Part shown: piece by piece, positions 13,025 to 26,112 of the stretch
How the letters are laid out: every line of letters starts with the position of its first letter
Numbering within the stretch: position 1 is the stretch's first letter
Origin: Warburgia ugandensis
Lineage: Eukaryota; Streptophyta; Magnoliopsida; Canellales; Canellaceae
Reading direction: 5' to 3'
DNA: 64,000 nt
Assembly (NCBI GenBank): GCA_035236585.1
Contig: CP141137.1
Span: 10,556,327 to 10,620,326, forward strand
Position numbers and translations under genes: made by a program
The notes under the pieces: generated by a model
Told to the model about the DNA's origin: nothing
Seen by the model: only the letters and a program-made list of their open reading frames with translations
The model's database searches: none

Positions 13025-13200
13025 TCGTCAAAAGATTTCCAAGGCAGGCTGCGGGTGGATGAAGCTACTGGATGGCGGTCAACAATGGGGGGGAGACGCT
13101 ACCGTATAATTCTCATCGAAAGATTTTCGGGCCAGGTCGCAGGTGGATGAAGCTACTAGATAGCCGTTGGCGATTGATGGTGGGCGGAGATGCTAGGGTT
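13025..13200. repeat. Tandem duplication, about 90-100 bp unit
   Basis: Two units share gtggatgaagctact (13051 and 13142 regions), the preceding aaagatttt segment and a following gagatgcta-like end. GC content is higher than the surroundings. No frame of note. Confidence 0.55.
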
Positions 13201-13411
13201 TGGTTCCTGTTTGTTTGGGTTACCTGAAGTAGAAATGAGGAGATTATGTTATGCCTTATATACATCGAATATTGGTCCGGTTTGGTTGGGTTGAACTAAA
13301 GGATTGGGACTTGGACCGATATATCGGTCTTTCACATCCTGGGTACCAACCAAACTGATGCAGTGCACGTATAAACCGAAAACCCAATGGTATGCTCTGG
13401 TTGGTTTTTTG

Positions 13412-13866
13412 TGTTGGTATATGATAATGCCCACCTCAATAAGATATCACTAGAGGTGCCATAGTGGTAATGACCAACTTAGTGTTGATGAGGTCATTAG
13501 AGACCGCAATGGTTACAGAAGAAATAACAGAAAGTTTCCAGTGGCCACTCCTTGACCTATTCTACAATAGCCCATGTGAAAGTTGTGCTGAAAGTCCAAT
13601 TCAATGGGCTGGTTGGTGAAAACTCAATGACTATAAATAGGCATACCACAAAACTCTCAAGCAAAGGCACAGAAGTTCTTTGTTAACTTGTAGTTCTGCT
13701 TTTTTATTAGTTTTTCTCTGTTAGTTCAGAAGTCATTGAAGCTCTATTAAAGAGCACATAGTGGGACGATCATTTGAGGTAAGTTATCAGATTGAAAATT
13801 TAAGTAGTGTTGTCTTTCTTCCTGATTGGTGTTCAGATATTTCTGGTGTAAGTTTGTTTCCTTACA
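13412..13866 (+). mobile_element. Solo LTR of an LTR retrotransposon (fossil)
   Basis: 455 bp beginning TGTTGG and ending TTACA, flanked by the 5-bp direct repeat TTTTG at 13407-13411 and 13867-13871. A TATA-like ctataaatagg lies near 13630, giving the orientation. No internal region remains. The TGTTGG start is common in Ty1/copia LTRs, but the superfamily is not certain. Absent from duplication copy 1, so younger than the duplication. Confidence 0.75.
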
Positions 13867-14484
13867 TTTTGCACACCCTTATTCTCAAGTATTATGGGTG
13901 TGTTGAGTATTTATCTAAAAATGTCACAAGTAAAAATAAAAATAAATAAATAAATATAGAAAGATGGGACCCACGTGTTAATTTGGAGTCACCAAGCAAA
14001 AAGTCCTATAATTTTAAAGGCTGTCTATGAGTACTTATCTAACAATGTCTCAACTAAAAAAAGAAATGAAATTAACGGATAGGACCTACGTGTTAATTTG
14101 GAGTGACCAAGTAGCAAGCCCCATATATATAATTTTTACGGACAATGTAACTTTATCATGTTGACCATGTAGAAGTTCCTCTCTCCATGATGGACAGTCA
14201 TATCATGCATGACATCCATGCATTTTTCACTTGAAAAATACCAATTAACAAAACCTACACATATAGGCGCAGGCGTGTGAGTTGAAGAAAGGAGGTTTAA
14301 GGTGAATTTAATAAGAAACTTTTTACTGGCACATGCATACCTTTACTTGCGAACATATATTGTTACTAAAAGTTATTTTCCAATATTTTCACCCCCGTTC
14401 CATATGCCCTTCCATTTTTATATATTTATGAATGTGCCACTCCACTTTCATTCTTCTCTACGGATTTTGGTAAATTTGTCTTTA

Positions 14485-14668
14485 TAAAAGGGCAGCTTTG
14501 TGTGTGAAGCTCCCATATATATAGGGTTCGGGGAAGGGGCAGACCATAAAAGGTCTATAGTATGCATCATTATCTTGTATTTTGCAAAAAACTATTTTCA
14601 CGCTTCGAACCCGTGACCTTAAGGTCACACAACAACAACTCTACCATAGTACAAGGCTTGCCTTCATA
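14485..14668 (-). mobile_element. Au-like SINE copy 6, full length, diverged
   Basis: Runs from aaaagggcagctttg to acaaggcttgccttc. Many substitutions but box B (cgaacccgtgacc) is clear. No TSD seen. Absent at the matching point of duplication copy 1 (about 3770). Confidence 0.82.
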
Positions 14669-15051
14669 TAGGAAATTTTTGATCACATTTATTAGCTTTA
14701 TTGGTGGATATTTACTATTAATAAAAGTTTTTTTTTATTTCACACTTTCTTCCATGCACCCTTCTATTTTAATATATTTACAAAAATATCATTATGCTTT
14801 TTTTTTCTCCATGGGTTTTGGTGAATCCATCAACTGTTATACGGCCCATAAGGGGTGTTTGCTTTATAGGTTATATAGATTATTGGGCAAGAGTAAATCA
14901 ATGTTGTTGTCCCTGAAGCACTTATATACACGTCGTTTCCTTTCCCATGCCACCCCTTTTATAGAGTACAAAAAAGCTACTTGCACTTTTTACACTCTCA
15001 AGTTTTCAAAGTGAAACTAGAGTTGTGCATATTTTCATTTAAAAGGAGGCA

Positions 15052-16292
15052 GAGGAATGCTAAATGGACACTCTTTCTGAGAGCATTTACCTACCACTTT
15101 TCCTGGAGCCCACTTTGTACAATTTAGGGGTTTTGTTCTTGCATTAACGAGATTAATAGTCCCACTTAGCCTTGTTTTATAAGAAATATAGAGTGGTATG
15201 CCTATATAAGAGACATAAACTAATAGTCTCACGTTGCTTCTGACAAAGAAACTAGAGGAGAGGATCTCATATATAAATGGGTGGTCCCTAGTCTATTTCT
15301 TGAACCATTCTCTTGTCTTCCATCAAGCTTTCTAGCATCTAGTTTTCTAGAGTCTATCTAGTTGAGATATTTTCTATTATCTCTCTTATAGAATTTGTAG
15401 TTTTTTGCATTACAATATTCTCTTCGTATTTTGTTTAGAGTTGCCAATTTTGTGGCCCACTCTATTCTCTTCTGATTTGTTTTAAGTTTGCTAGTTTTGT
15501 GCATCACTCTCTTATTCTTTCTTTTTGGAGTTTGTCATTTTTGTGCATCACTCTATTATATTTTCTCTTTTAGAGTATGCTTGTTTTGACATCACTCTTC
15601 AAGGGTTCTTCTACTTATGAAGGCCGCTAGTTCTAGAGTTTACTCGTTTTGGCATTACTCTTGTTCAAGGGTTCTAAGTTGTTAAGTTCTTCTTGATCTC
15701 TGTTTCTCTTGGAATTTAGATTCTTGATCCATTTTGATCTAGTCTCTATGTGAATTGAGTTTATGATATTCTATCTCTTTAAAAGTTATTATGATTTGAA
15801 GAGGGGTTTTTGAAGACTTTATTTTTATGGTATTCATATTGAAGACGAAAGTATGAACCGATTTTAATCATGCAAATCAATTGAGACAAAATAAGTCTGA
15901 CTTAGTTGAATATCAGAGATAAAAATGTCAATCTTTAAGAACCATATTTTGACACGTACCTCAAAGCTAAGGTTCATAAAAATATTATATTCAGTTTTCT
16001 ATTTTCAACATAATTCTACTCATTCATGTAATTGCTCAAACTTTGGGTGTCTAGTAGTTTTAAAACAGGTGGATTAGATGATATTAACATCTAAAAATTT
16101 TGACTTAAAGATGGATGATTTAAAAACAACAGCCTAGACTATAGATGCTAGAATCATCCAAATCACATACCCTTTGAACTATCATACATCTAAAATTAGA
16201 GAAATTATATGAATGAGAAGGGAAAATGAGAAGTAGGCTCCAGCAAGTGGTATGTGAATGCTCTCACAAATGGCATTTATATAGCATCTCTC
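15052..16292. mobile_element. Fold-back MITE (same as 4165-4520) split by a 0.9-kb insert
   Basis: Left end gaggaatgctaaatgga, right end atagcatctctc. The two halves align to the uninterrupted copy at 4165-4520. The break lies at about 15118 and 16013. Confidence 0.65.
15118..16013. mobile_element. 0.9-kb insert of unknown class with internal tandem repeat
   Basis: The borders come from comparison with the empty copy near 4220. Inside, 15430-15670 has about five degenerate units of 50-60 bp with the core ttttgtgcatcactct. TATA-like tatataagag and tatataaat lie near 15205 and 15270. It could be a solo LTR, but ends and TSD are not certain. No coding frame. Confidence 0.5.
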
Positions 16293-16484
16293 ATTTATAA
16301 ATTAATTGCCAGCAAGAGTGCAACTGATTTCCACTCTTTTCAATGATCCAAACTATCCATGCATAAGCCATGCACCAAAATTCAACCTCATCTCAATGTT
16401 TTATACCACTATGGCTCTTCTATGATGACCAAAAAATTAAGAGTTCCAATATGGTAGGTGCACACACCTGCACTTAAAAAATAT

Positions 16485-16672
16485 ATAAAAAGGGCAGCCC
16501 TGGTGCACTAAGCTCCCACCTATGCGGGGTCTAAGGAGGGGACGGACCACAAGGGCCTATAGTAGGCAGCCTTACCTTGCATTTTGCAATATGTTGATTC
16601 CATGCCTTGAACCCGTGACCTCAAGGTCACATGACGACAACTTTCACCGTTGTACCAAGGCTCCCATTCACT
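16485..16672 (-). mobile_element. Au-like SINE copy 7, full length
   Basis: Perfect 16-bp TSD tgcacttaaaaaatat at 16469-16484 and 16673-16688. Body well kept. It lies just outside duplication copy 2. Confidence 0.94.
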
Positions 16673-16689
16673 TGCACTTAAAAAATATG

Positions 16690-18652
16690 AGCACGATAAA
16701 ATACAAAATATATGTCTTAATTTTCTTAGTTATCTGTCTTGTGGGAGATGCTATGTAAGAGACTTGTACCAAACAACAAAACAACAACCAATCTAGTAAT
16801 CTAACCTCTTGTTTTTTGCCATGAAAATGACTTCTATAAGGGGCAGAAAGTAATAGTTAACATTCCACATGCAAAGCACCATACATCAAAAGTTATAATC
16901 ACCAAATGGTAGTAACTTTTATGCCCCTCTCACCCACAGCACATGCAACCAGATAAATAGCCTTGATCCTTAAAATAGTAAGTACTTTAAATTTATAAAT
17001 AAATAAAGTTTTGTGTACTTTCATGCCTCATAGAAAGGAAGGCTTTAGAAGACAAATGATTTGCGCCAATAATTTCCAATTAGAAATATTTGCATCGATA
17101 ATATGAGAACTGAAATCTCCGCAGGGTTGATGGGTCCATGTAGGGCCCACTGTGAGCAAAAGTACAAGTGGGGCCCACTGTTCAATGATCTAAACCATTT
17201 ATCTAGTAAAGGTTATTGGACGAGTAGAAAATTCCCAGCCTTCAAATGATTTAATGCCTTTGAGTTGCTCAATATTTGTTGTCAAATACAGATACTGTAT
17301 TTTGATTTCCTACCCATCTTTGACGGCCGTAAATCAGAGCCGTAAAATGGTCAGATTGGTATAAATACAGCCCACAGGCCCATAAATCATGATAGAAGGT
17401 GAAAAGAGGGAGTTCCACTTGTACTCTTGCCCAATACTACTTAGATTAGCAATCCGCATAAGAACTCCAGCCTGATATATCTGCACCTCCTTAATGTTAA
17501 CATATATCAAAGCATATAAAATTGCTCAAAGTGAAGAACAAGCCTAACTTTTCAACAGAGGTTGCTTAGAATGATGACCACCAAATAAATGGCATTGCAA
17601 TCACTCTCCCAACTCTTCGCAGACAGCCTATGATCCATAGCTATTTGTACAAGCTAGCCTGTTGCATGTGTATTTTGTCCCCTACTTGACTTTTTAAAGC
17701 GTTGGATTTAAGGTAGTCATTGGATGGTGGCATTGCCTGGTCACGAAAGGAATTGACAAGGGAACGTGATACGTAAGAAGTGCTTGCTACAAAGTCTTGG
17801 TCCTCCCATTGATTGAGACATCCATGTTAATCACGAGCATAGTCACAGGAGAAGTGCACGTTCTTGGTCCTCAGCCCACTTTGGCATGACCGGACCTTTA
17901 TGGACCATTGATCTAAAATATCCTCTTGCCGACAAATATCTATCGGACATGAGACCAAACCATGAGTTCCTAATGTTGTACAAGTTTTTCGGTATAGATT
18001 CATAAATCAACATGCAGATTTGAAATTTCAGCCTGAAGAGTATCTTTCTATACTTGATGGGAAAGGTGCATTGTTTAGTAGAGGACCTGCATAGAGAGAG
18101 AAAGAGAGAGAGAGAGAGAGGATAATTTCTATCATGCAAAGCATTGCATTGAGAAAATAGGCATGTTGGATCCACTTCTTTTATTTTTTGGTGATCTAAG
18201 CCATTTATTGAATTTGGTGTTGTCCCCGTCACCAAGGTACCAAATGTCTTACTTATTAGATGCAATTAAGACTTTATTTATTTGGTCTTTTGTAGTTAAT
18301 AAATGGATGGTGTAACACGAAAATAACTCAAAACTATCTATTTTACAGCCAAAAATGGTCCAAGTAAAAAGTCTTCGATGTACAAAGTAGATGAGATGCT
18401 GGTACCTAGGCCATCTAGGACAAGGTAAATTCAAGGAAATTACATGATAAAAATTCTCTCTCTCTCTCTCTCTCTTAGAGAGAAAGAGAGAGAGGAAGCA
18501 TTATCATTTTGGGTCTGCCTTTTTGACCTAAGACATTCGTCTGGTTCGACCTAGCGCAGTTGGTGTAAGTACAGAATATGTTATCCTAAGGAAACATAGT
18601 AGTCTTCATTTTGTTGACCTCTTCACATTGTAAAATAGACAATACGTATATT
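16690..18652. other. Unassigned intergenic stretch
   Basis: No gene recognised. Contains gggcccactgt-type motifs (17140-17185), a GA run (18092-18121) and a CT run facing a GA run (18455-18495) that could form a hairpin. The 140-codon minus-strand frame at 17843-18265 has no domain and includes low-complexity sequence from the GA run. Confidence 0.4.
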
Positions 18653-18834
18653 TTGGGGCTTTTGGCAAAACGGTAAAAGTTGTCGCCATATGACTTTGAG
18701 GTAACGAGTTCAAGGTATGAAATCAGCCTCTTGCAAAATGCAAGGTAAGACTACCTACTATAGGCCCTTGTACTCCCCCCTTCCCCAGGCCCTACACAGG
18801 CAGGAGCTTTGTGCGCTGAGATGCCCCTTTTTTG
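18653..18834 (+). mobile_element. Au-like SINE copy 8, full length, old
   Basis: From ttttggggcttttggcaa to gatgccccttttt. The 5' start is altered; box B reads acgagttcaagg. No TSD seen. Confidence 0.82.
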
Positions 18835-18951
18835 TATGTTTTAGGCTTTTGAGTGTTAACCCATCCATTTTACAATGTGTAAAGTTCACAAAAAAAGGAC
18901 TTTTGTATTTTTTTCGGTTAAGATATTCTATACTTAGGCCATCTATGGCAT

Positions 18952-20593
18952 TAGAAGCGATGATCAAAGGGTATTAGTCAAAGATGATGAGATCAAACAA
19001 AGGTGGGAAATATACTTTCAAAATTTGTTAAATGACAATAGCCCTGAGAATATAGGGATTAAAAATACTATAAATCTAAATAACATTGGATATTATAGAT
19101 ATGAACGTAGGATTAGAATACTTGAAGTAAAAGAGGCCTTGAGAAAGATGAAATTAGGAAAGGCCATGAGGCCTGATGGTATACCGATAGAGGTTTGGAA
19201 GCATATGGGAGATATTGGGGTAGTTTGATTGACCAAGTTGTTTAATAAGATTATAAAATCAAAGAAAATGCATGATGAGTGGAGGAAAAGCTCTATTGTA
19301 CCAATCTATAAGAATAAACGACACATTCAGAGCTGCACTAATTATCGAGGAATCAAACTTATGAGCCACACCATGAAACTTTTTGAAAGAGTGATTGAAA
19401 AGAGGCTACGACATGAAACAAGTGTATCGGAGAATCAGTTTGGTTTCATGCCTGGGAGGTCTTCCATGGAAGCTATTTTCTTACTAAGATAATTAGTAGA
19501 GAAATATAGGGATAGGAGAAAAGACCTGCACATGATCTTTATCAACTTAGAGAAAGCTTATGATAGAGTGCCTACAGAGTTGATATGGAGGGTGTTGGGT
19601 GGTAAAGGGGTTTCTCAGGGGTATATAGACATAATTAAAGATATGTATAAGGGAGCAATAACAAATGTTAAGACTACTAGTGGCGTGATTGGTGATTTTC
19701 TTGTTACTGTCGGATTGCACCAAGGATCGACATTAAGTCCATACCTTTTCCACATTAGTTATGGATGAGTTAACAAAACATCTGCATGAGGAGATTCCCT
19801 GGTGCATGTTATTTGCAGACAATATAGTCCTACTTGATGAGATAATAGAGGGTGTAAACATAAAGCTAGAGTTATGGAGAGACGCATTAGAATCGGAAGG
19901 ATTTAAAATTACCTGAACTAAGACAGAATATATGGAATGTAATTTTAGCAAGGAGAGTAGGAGTGGAACACCAGTCAAGATTGATAACCAAGAGGTCCCC
20001 ATGAGAGACCACTTTTGATACTTAGGATCATTGATCCATGAGAGTGGAGAGATTGAGAGGGAGGTTACCTAGAGAATCTAAGCAGGTTGGAACAAATGGA
20101 GATGTGCATCGGGTGTTTTATGTGATCGACGGGTGCCACTCAAACTAAAGGAAAAATTCTATTGGATGACTATAAGGCCGGCCATGCTCTATGGATCAGA
20201 GTGTTGGGCAGTTAAGGAACATCATACTTATAGGATGAATGTCGCAGAAATGAGAATGTTGAGATGGATGAGTGGTAAGACAAGAAAGGATAGAATTGGA
20301 AATGAAAATATTAGAAGAAATTTAGGGATAGCACCAATAGGTAACAAGATGAGGGAGATTAGACTTAGATAATTTAGACATGTTCAAAGGAAACCAACAA
20401 CGGCACCAGTTAGAAGGAGTGAGGCAATACAAGTTGAAGGTTTTAAAAGGGCAAGGAAAAGCCCCAAAAGAACGTGGATAGAAGTGGTGAGGAAAGATTT
20501 AAAAACTTTGGGACTAAATGAAACCATGGTATTTAATAGAGTGGAATGGAGGAATAAGATTCATGTGGCCGACCCCTAATTGGGATAAGGTCT

Positions 20594-20628
<35 letters not shown>
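18952..20628 (+). mobile_element. RTE-type LINE copy 2, 5'-truncated, with perfect TSD
   Basis: Flanked by the 16-bp TSD aggccatctatggcat at 18936-18951 and 20629-20644. Begins just before the reverse transcriptase domain ([20 protein letters not shown]-like), then [41 protein letters not shown] and GLHQGST, followed by the C-terminal part ([26 protein letters not shown]). It ends in HVADP then (GAT)n at 20594-20628. The catalytic box reads FADN instead of FADD (about 19815), and several stops and a frame change are present, so it is inactive. The longest open pieces are 19229-19492 and 19532-19768. Confidence 0.93.
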
Positions 20629-20629
<1 letters not shown>

Positions 20630-20644
20630 GGCCATCTATGGCAT

Positions 20645-23620
20645 GGGGAACAAGATGAATATCTTGGATTATTACAAAGACTCAAAAAAGTGAGCCCACG
20701 CCGTTGTTTGGTATAATTGGTATTCACTCATATAGGGTACCCTATAATCTATATTTAAAGCTGTTAAGGTAGATAATATAAGAACAAGTAAAGAAAAGTG
20801 AATAATTATAAGAAATACAAAACAATAAATGACAAAAATGTTGTGTTGAAATAGTGGAGAGTGGGTGCCTAATTGTGGCGACCCGGGTTTTAGAAAAGAA
20901 TTTTTTAAAATTAAATTTGAAAATAAAACTCTCTTGCAAGATTTTTTTATATAAAATAAAAACATTTGGAATATATATTACATATTTTTTTTTTTCAATT
21001 CCACCTTCAACCCGGTGTCACATTAAAACCTTCACATATAATAGTAGAATAAAAAAAAATACTATTACAGGATCTCCTTGGTCACAGCCCAAACAATAAG
21101 GAATATAAGTTTAAATTGTAGTTTAGATTTAATATATCAATGTCACATGTTCTATTACATTCACCTCAAATGTTCATTATTTCAAAATAATAATTGAAAT
21201 GTCTAACCAACTACTTATCCATACTTCTTTCCTTCTTATTCTTCTTATTTAACTTCTTCTAGCCGATCGCTCAGTCCTCTTGTGCTTTCCCTGAAATGTG
21301 TTGTAGAGGTGAGTACAAAGACTCACTATGAACAAACCTAAACCAGCCGTTTGAAAAACACAGCAAGAGAATTGACATAAATTAAGTAGTGAAAACAATT
21401 ACATGCTCAATCTTAAGTATAATACAAACATTATGAAACAATTATGCTTTTGTAGAAATCTAGTGTTTCTAATAATTTTCAATATATCCTTCAAGTCTCA
21501 TACATACTAGCCTATTAGGACTTTTATCAAAGAATGACTCATCACAATCTGTTATATCATTGAGTGGTAGCGTCCTACCACAAACCCATTTGGGCAATGG
21601 TCAATATCCTCGAGGATGACCGACATGTCATTCCACATCCAATAATTGTACGGTATAATATGCACGTAGAGGACTCACATCCAACTACGTTTGGTCATAG
21701 ATACCACATGGGTTACACTAGTCCTCATGGGGGCACTGGATCATAAGAGAACAATCACCCCATGATACAATACTCTCTACAATAGGCCTCTTAGGGTAGG
21801 TATCAACTTTCAAAAGTCAGTGGTCAACTGATCTTCCTTGCATAGCAACTTGAGGGGTCTTAGAATTTACTCTAGGCTAGGCTCAACTCTCATGAGTCGC
21901 CTAATTTTAGGCTAGGCACAACTCTCCAGAGTTGCATAATTTTCATTTATTATATTGTTTTACTTGCTCAATGCATCATAATTTCAAATACTAAACTCAT
22001 CACTTTTCAATTATCTTAGTTGCAAACCACACTTACTACAAGTTTAAAGGCTATACACACTTATAAACATCAATTCATGAATCAAAACTCCCAGAACCAC
22101 ATGATGTTAACAAATCAAAACTCTATCCTAGCAAGGTGTCTCATATCGTTCACAAGGATTTGAATCTCAAAATTATCTATTAATTTATTAAGGGCCAATG
22201 TACATAATCTAAGATGTCAAAACATTCCCCAAGACCTAAGTTAAGTTTCATACATGTATACAAATTAAAAGTCGTGCATGGCATATAAAATACTACATGA
22301 TATTTATCTAAGTATTGTATCACGCAGCCTAAGATGCTTTCCATGCAAATATCTCATGCAGTGGTATTGTATGCATTAACCGAATGCATGTTATAGTTCA
22401 TGTTGTTTAAGCAAAATTTACCATACGAATTCATGTGCATGATTTCATGAGACATGGCATCTTAAATGCAATGAAAAGCTATATTAAAGTCACATGCAAC
22501 AAATCCAATCTAATACTTTTCATAACCAAATTGATTGCATATTATCCTAAGATAAATACCAGAACTTAAGCTAGGTTATGTGTCTAATATTGAAAATCTA
22601 ATGTGCACATATGATGTATCCGATCATTGATGATAATGTTATGAACTTTGCTCATTATCTGTATGGAGTTTTCTGGGTAGTGGCCTTGCGTTAGACACCA
22701 CGCATGCCATCCAATCACCAGGCGTCATGCAAGCTACGCAAATGTTGGGTGCCAAATATGACGCCCAAGTGATAGGTATATCTATTTGTCTTAACCCTTT
22801 GCTTGCAATCATGCATGTAAGTCAAGAAACTAAAACATCATGCTACAAATCTAAAAGGCCCATCTGTAATTTGCTTAAGTTCATGAGGTCTCTGGTTGAA
22901 ATTGTCGGATGTTGAATGCATGAATCATTACATGCTCCATGTTAGGTTTTAATAGCAATGAAAACGTGAGACACACTACCCAATGTTCTGACTTTGGCAT
23001 TTAGTCCAACAGCTAGATTTCTTACTGAATGACTAGGGCAGAACACAAGGTAGTAGCATGTGAGTTCATGGAACTATTAAAGATGTAACACAAAATAGAA
23101 AGAAAACGAGATTTGGGTTGAAAATCCCCTAGCCAAAGCATCTATCATGGATAAAGATGATTGGTGGGTGCGCTTAGTATATCAAAGAAGTAAAATAGTG
23201 TCATGCTCATTATCATCATCTTATATATATATATATATATATATATCGGCCTTGGGAATAAAAGGGTGCATACATGCGATTAATGAGAGATTCAAAGTCA
23301 TACCAGAATTTGAGTGCATATATATCAACGTGGGATTGATGATGAGATTGAAGACAAAACTGAAAACATAGGTGCTCATTTATTAGGTGGAATCGATGAT
23401 GAGATTAGAAAATGGGTGTGCATGCTTCATTTGAACAAGATGAGATTTAACTTTACATACTTCTAGGTTCTGCAGTTAAAATGCTTTTATTGATCCAAAA
23501 CACATGGAATAAGATAGAAATCCAACTAGTTTAGATAAGTTCATAAACCACAATCCCTAACCTCATAGACGAGATTGTTATTCTACAGTCTTCTTTTCCA
23601 GAACGCAAAATGGATAGCAT
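20645..23620. other. Unassigned AT-rich intergenic stretch, LTR-like motifs
   Basis: No gene recognised. A segment from 20876 (gtggcgacccgggtttt) to about 22000 resembles non-coding parts of plant LTR retrotransposons, but no terminal repeats or domains were found. An AT microsatellite lies at 23222-23246. Open frames (81 codons or fewer) look random. Confidence 0.3.
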
Positions 23621-23629
23621 AGGCTGATT

Positions 23630-23631
<2 letters not shown>

Positions 23632-23724
<93 letters not shown>
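23632..23724. repeat. (CT)n microsatellite, about 45 units
   Basis: Uninterrupted CT run of about 90 bp. The ERER-type frame on the opposite strand is an artefact of this run. Confidence 0.97.
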
Positions 23725-23728
<4 letters not shown>

Positions 23729-24035
23729 TTTCACGCATCTCTCATTCTCCCCTTTATATTCTTTTTTTTTACTCTCTTCTTTCCTATCATATCTCCTTCC
23801 TATTCTATTTTATATTCTAATTTGTTATGTATCTTCATCTATTTCATATTCTAATTAGCTACGTATCCTCATCCTTTCCCAACTACCTAAGATTCTAGAC
23901 ACTTCTGGGCTTTGCATAGGGAATTTCTCTAAAAAGGTTATCTTTGGAAACTTGAACTCTAGTTCTAGAGTTTTGCCTATTCATTCTATAACTATCACGA
24001 TATTTAGCTTTTTTGTTGTCAATTCCATGCAAAGA

Positions 24036-24063
<28 letters not shown>
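24036..24063. repeat. (AT)n microsatellite
   Basis: About 14 AT units, followed 40 bases later by alternating purine/pyrimidine gtacacacatacacatgtg. Confidence 0.9.
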
Positions 24064-24066
<3 letters not shown>

Positions 24067-24264
24067 AGTTATTACAGTAACCCTTCTTCTAGCACGTGTA
24101 CACACATACACATGTGTTTGTGTGTTCGCACACGTGCATTCTATGTATATAAGTGTTGATCACTTACAACTAGCACAATGTGCATATATTGTACTTTTTT
24201 TTCTGGTCTTTAACATAGTAACTTTTGCCATTGTACCCTAGTTTTCCTCTTTTGTTTCTTCCTC

Positions 24265-24640
<376 letters not shown>

Positions 24641-25588
24641 TGTAGAGTTCTACCAGCTCATATATATGGGCGTCCATCTTACATGAATTTTTTATTACAA
24701 ATATATATATATATATATACCAAAATAAAAAATGGAACACCATACTGATTGTTTTTTCTTGAAAATATGAAGAGACTATATTTAAAGAAGGACAGTTCAA
24801 GGGTAGATCTGGACGCTTAAGGCGCAAAATATATATTTTAAGGCTTCTATGCTTAAAATTGAGGGTTTTGATAGCAATCCTCGTGGAGCTTTTATCATAT
24901 TTGAATAATTTGTCCTCATTACATAAATTGTATTATATAAGTCCTCACAATTGGACCTTGAATCTCTTTCCAAGTTTCCTTTTCTTTCCAAAAATTAATT
25001 ATTTGTAACTTCTCTTGAAATATATACACACATATATAAACTCCTTCCTGAAAAAATTACCTCTCATATATATATATTTAATGCAGGTGTAATGTAAATG
25101 TAACATATGATTGGCTGAAAAAAAGTTAAAAGCTTAAGAAGTTAGATAAAGTGGCTGCTTTTGACTTTTTTTCAACTTACATTAAATAGCTAAAATTACC
25201 ACTCCTCACACACACATATAATGATAATGTACTCGTGTACATTATTATTATCAATTAGATAATCATTATAAAAGACATTGTCGTCTAAGATCAATAAGGC
25301 TTGCACAATCAAGGAAAATCAGTTGCCTCTTTCTTGTTACGAGTCGGAAAAGGAAGATGTAACCAATAAAACGAAGAAGTGAGATAAGAGAAGGGATATT
25401 TTAATCATGTTTTGCAAAGATTATGTACGTGGAACTAATTTCAAACTGAGTCAGTTTTAGCATTATACTTCTCTAATTGTGTGATTAGAGTCACTTGAAA
25501 TTGAACTTTTGTTGTAGAATTTTATTCTCATAATGAAATTAACAACCCACGTTCTTATTTATGACGGACTTCACTTGGATATTTTGAC
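24641..25588. other. Unassigned AT-rich intergenic stretch
   Basis: No gene recognised. Short AT runs (24701-24719, 25065-25076) and A/T-rich single-copy-looking sequence. Confidence 0.4.
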
Positions 25589-25602
25589 TTTATGTCACTA
25601 AT

Positions 25603-25782
25603 AGAAGGGGAGTCTTGGCGTAACGGTAAAAGTTGTCATCGTGTGACCTTGAGGTCACGGGTTCAAGGCATGAAAACAGCCTCTTGCAAATGCAAGGTAA
25701 GGCTGTGTACTTTAGGCCCTTGTGGTCCACCCCTTCCCCAGATCCTGCATAGGTGGGAGCTTCGTGCACTGGGACTGCCCTT
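25603..25782 (+). mobile_element. Au-like SINE copy 9, full length
   Basis: 14-bp TSD tttatgtcactaat at 25589-25602 and 25783-25796. Carries the gtgtactttaggcccttgtgg subfamily pattern. Confidence 0.94.
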
Positions 25783-26112
25783 TTTATGTCACTAATGTAA
25801 AGTTTGGCACAACCATGAGATCTAAATCACATAAAATACGACATAACCATGTTGGTTAATTAACTCCATTTGTTTGACCAGCCAAATAAATAAAAGATGC
25901 CATCATTAAATCCCACGAAAATCTCGTGTCTAATTGAGTTCCCTTCCAAAACACACCCTTTCGAAATCACTTGGCGTTGAGGAATTATTCAAATAATCCA
26001 ACTACCAATCTCAAACACGATGAAAATATGCACAATTTATATAGAGCTGTAGCCTGTAAGTGCAAACTTTTAACAAAACCCAATATGGTGGATAGAAGAA
26101 GACTGACAATTT

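Larger units (their letters stand above)
10903..16370. repeat. Segmental duplication, copy 2 (partner 985-4600)
   Basis: Same order as the partner, expanded by later insertions: a MITE (11332-11725), SINEs at 12160, 12620 and 14485, a solo LTR (13412-13866) and a 0.9-kb insert (about 15118-16013). A local tandem duplication of about 130 bp lies at 11935-12260, where tagttgtaaaagtcttggt and tatcccaagtta recur. No host gene recognised. Confidence 0.8.

Noticed and set aside
14562-15014. 150-codon plus-strand frame
   Set aside because: Begins inside an antisense SINE and continues into duplicated non-coding DNA.
17843-18265. 140-codon minus-strand frame
   Set aside because: Crosses a GA run, has no recognisable domain and no conserved motif.
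18540-18575. tRNA-like start (cctagcgcagttggtgtaa)
   Set aside because: Box A-like only; no acceptor pairing, anticodon arm or box B downstream.
20533-20727. Frame with a polyhistidine run
   Set aside because: Antisense translation of the GAT tail of LINE copy 2.
23531-23734. Frame rich in ER repeats
   Set aside because: Translation of the (CT)n array at 23632-23724.
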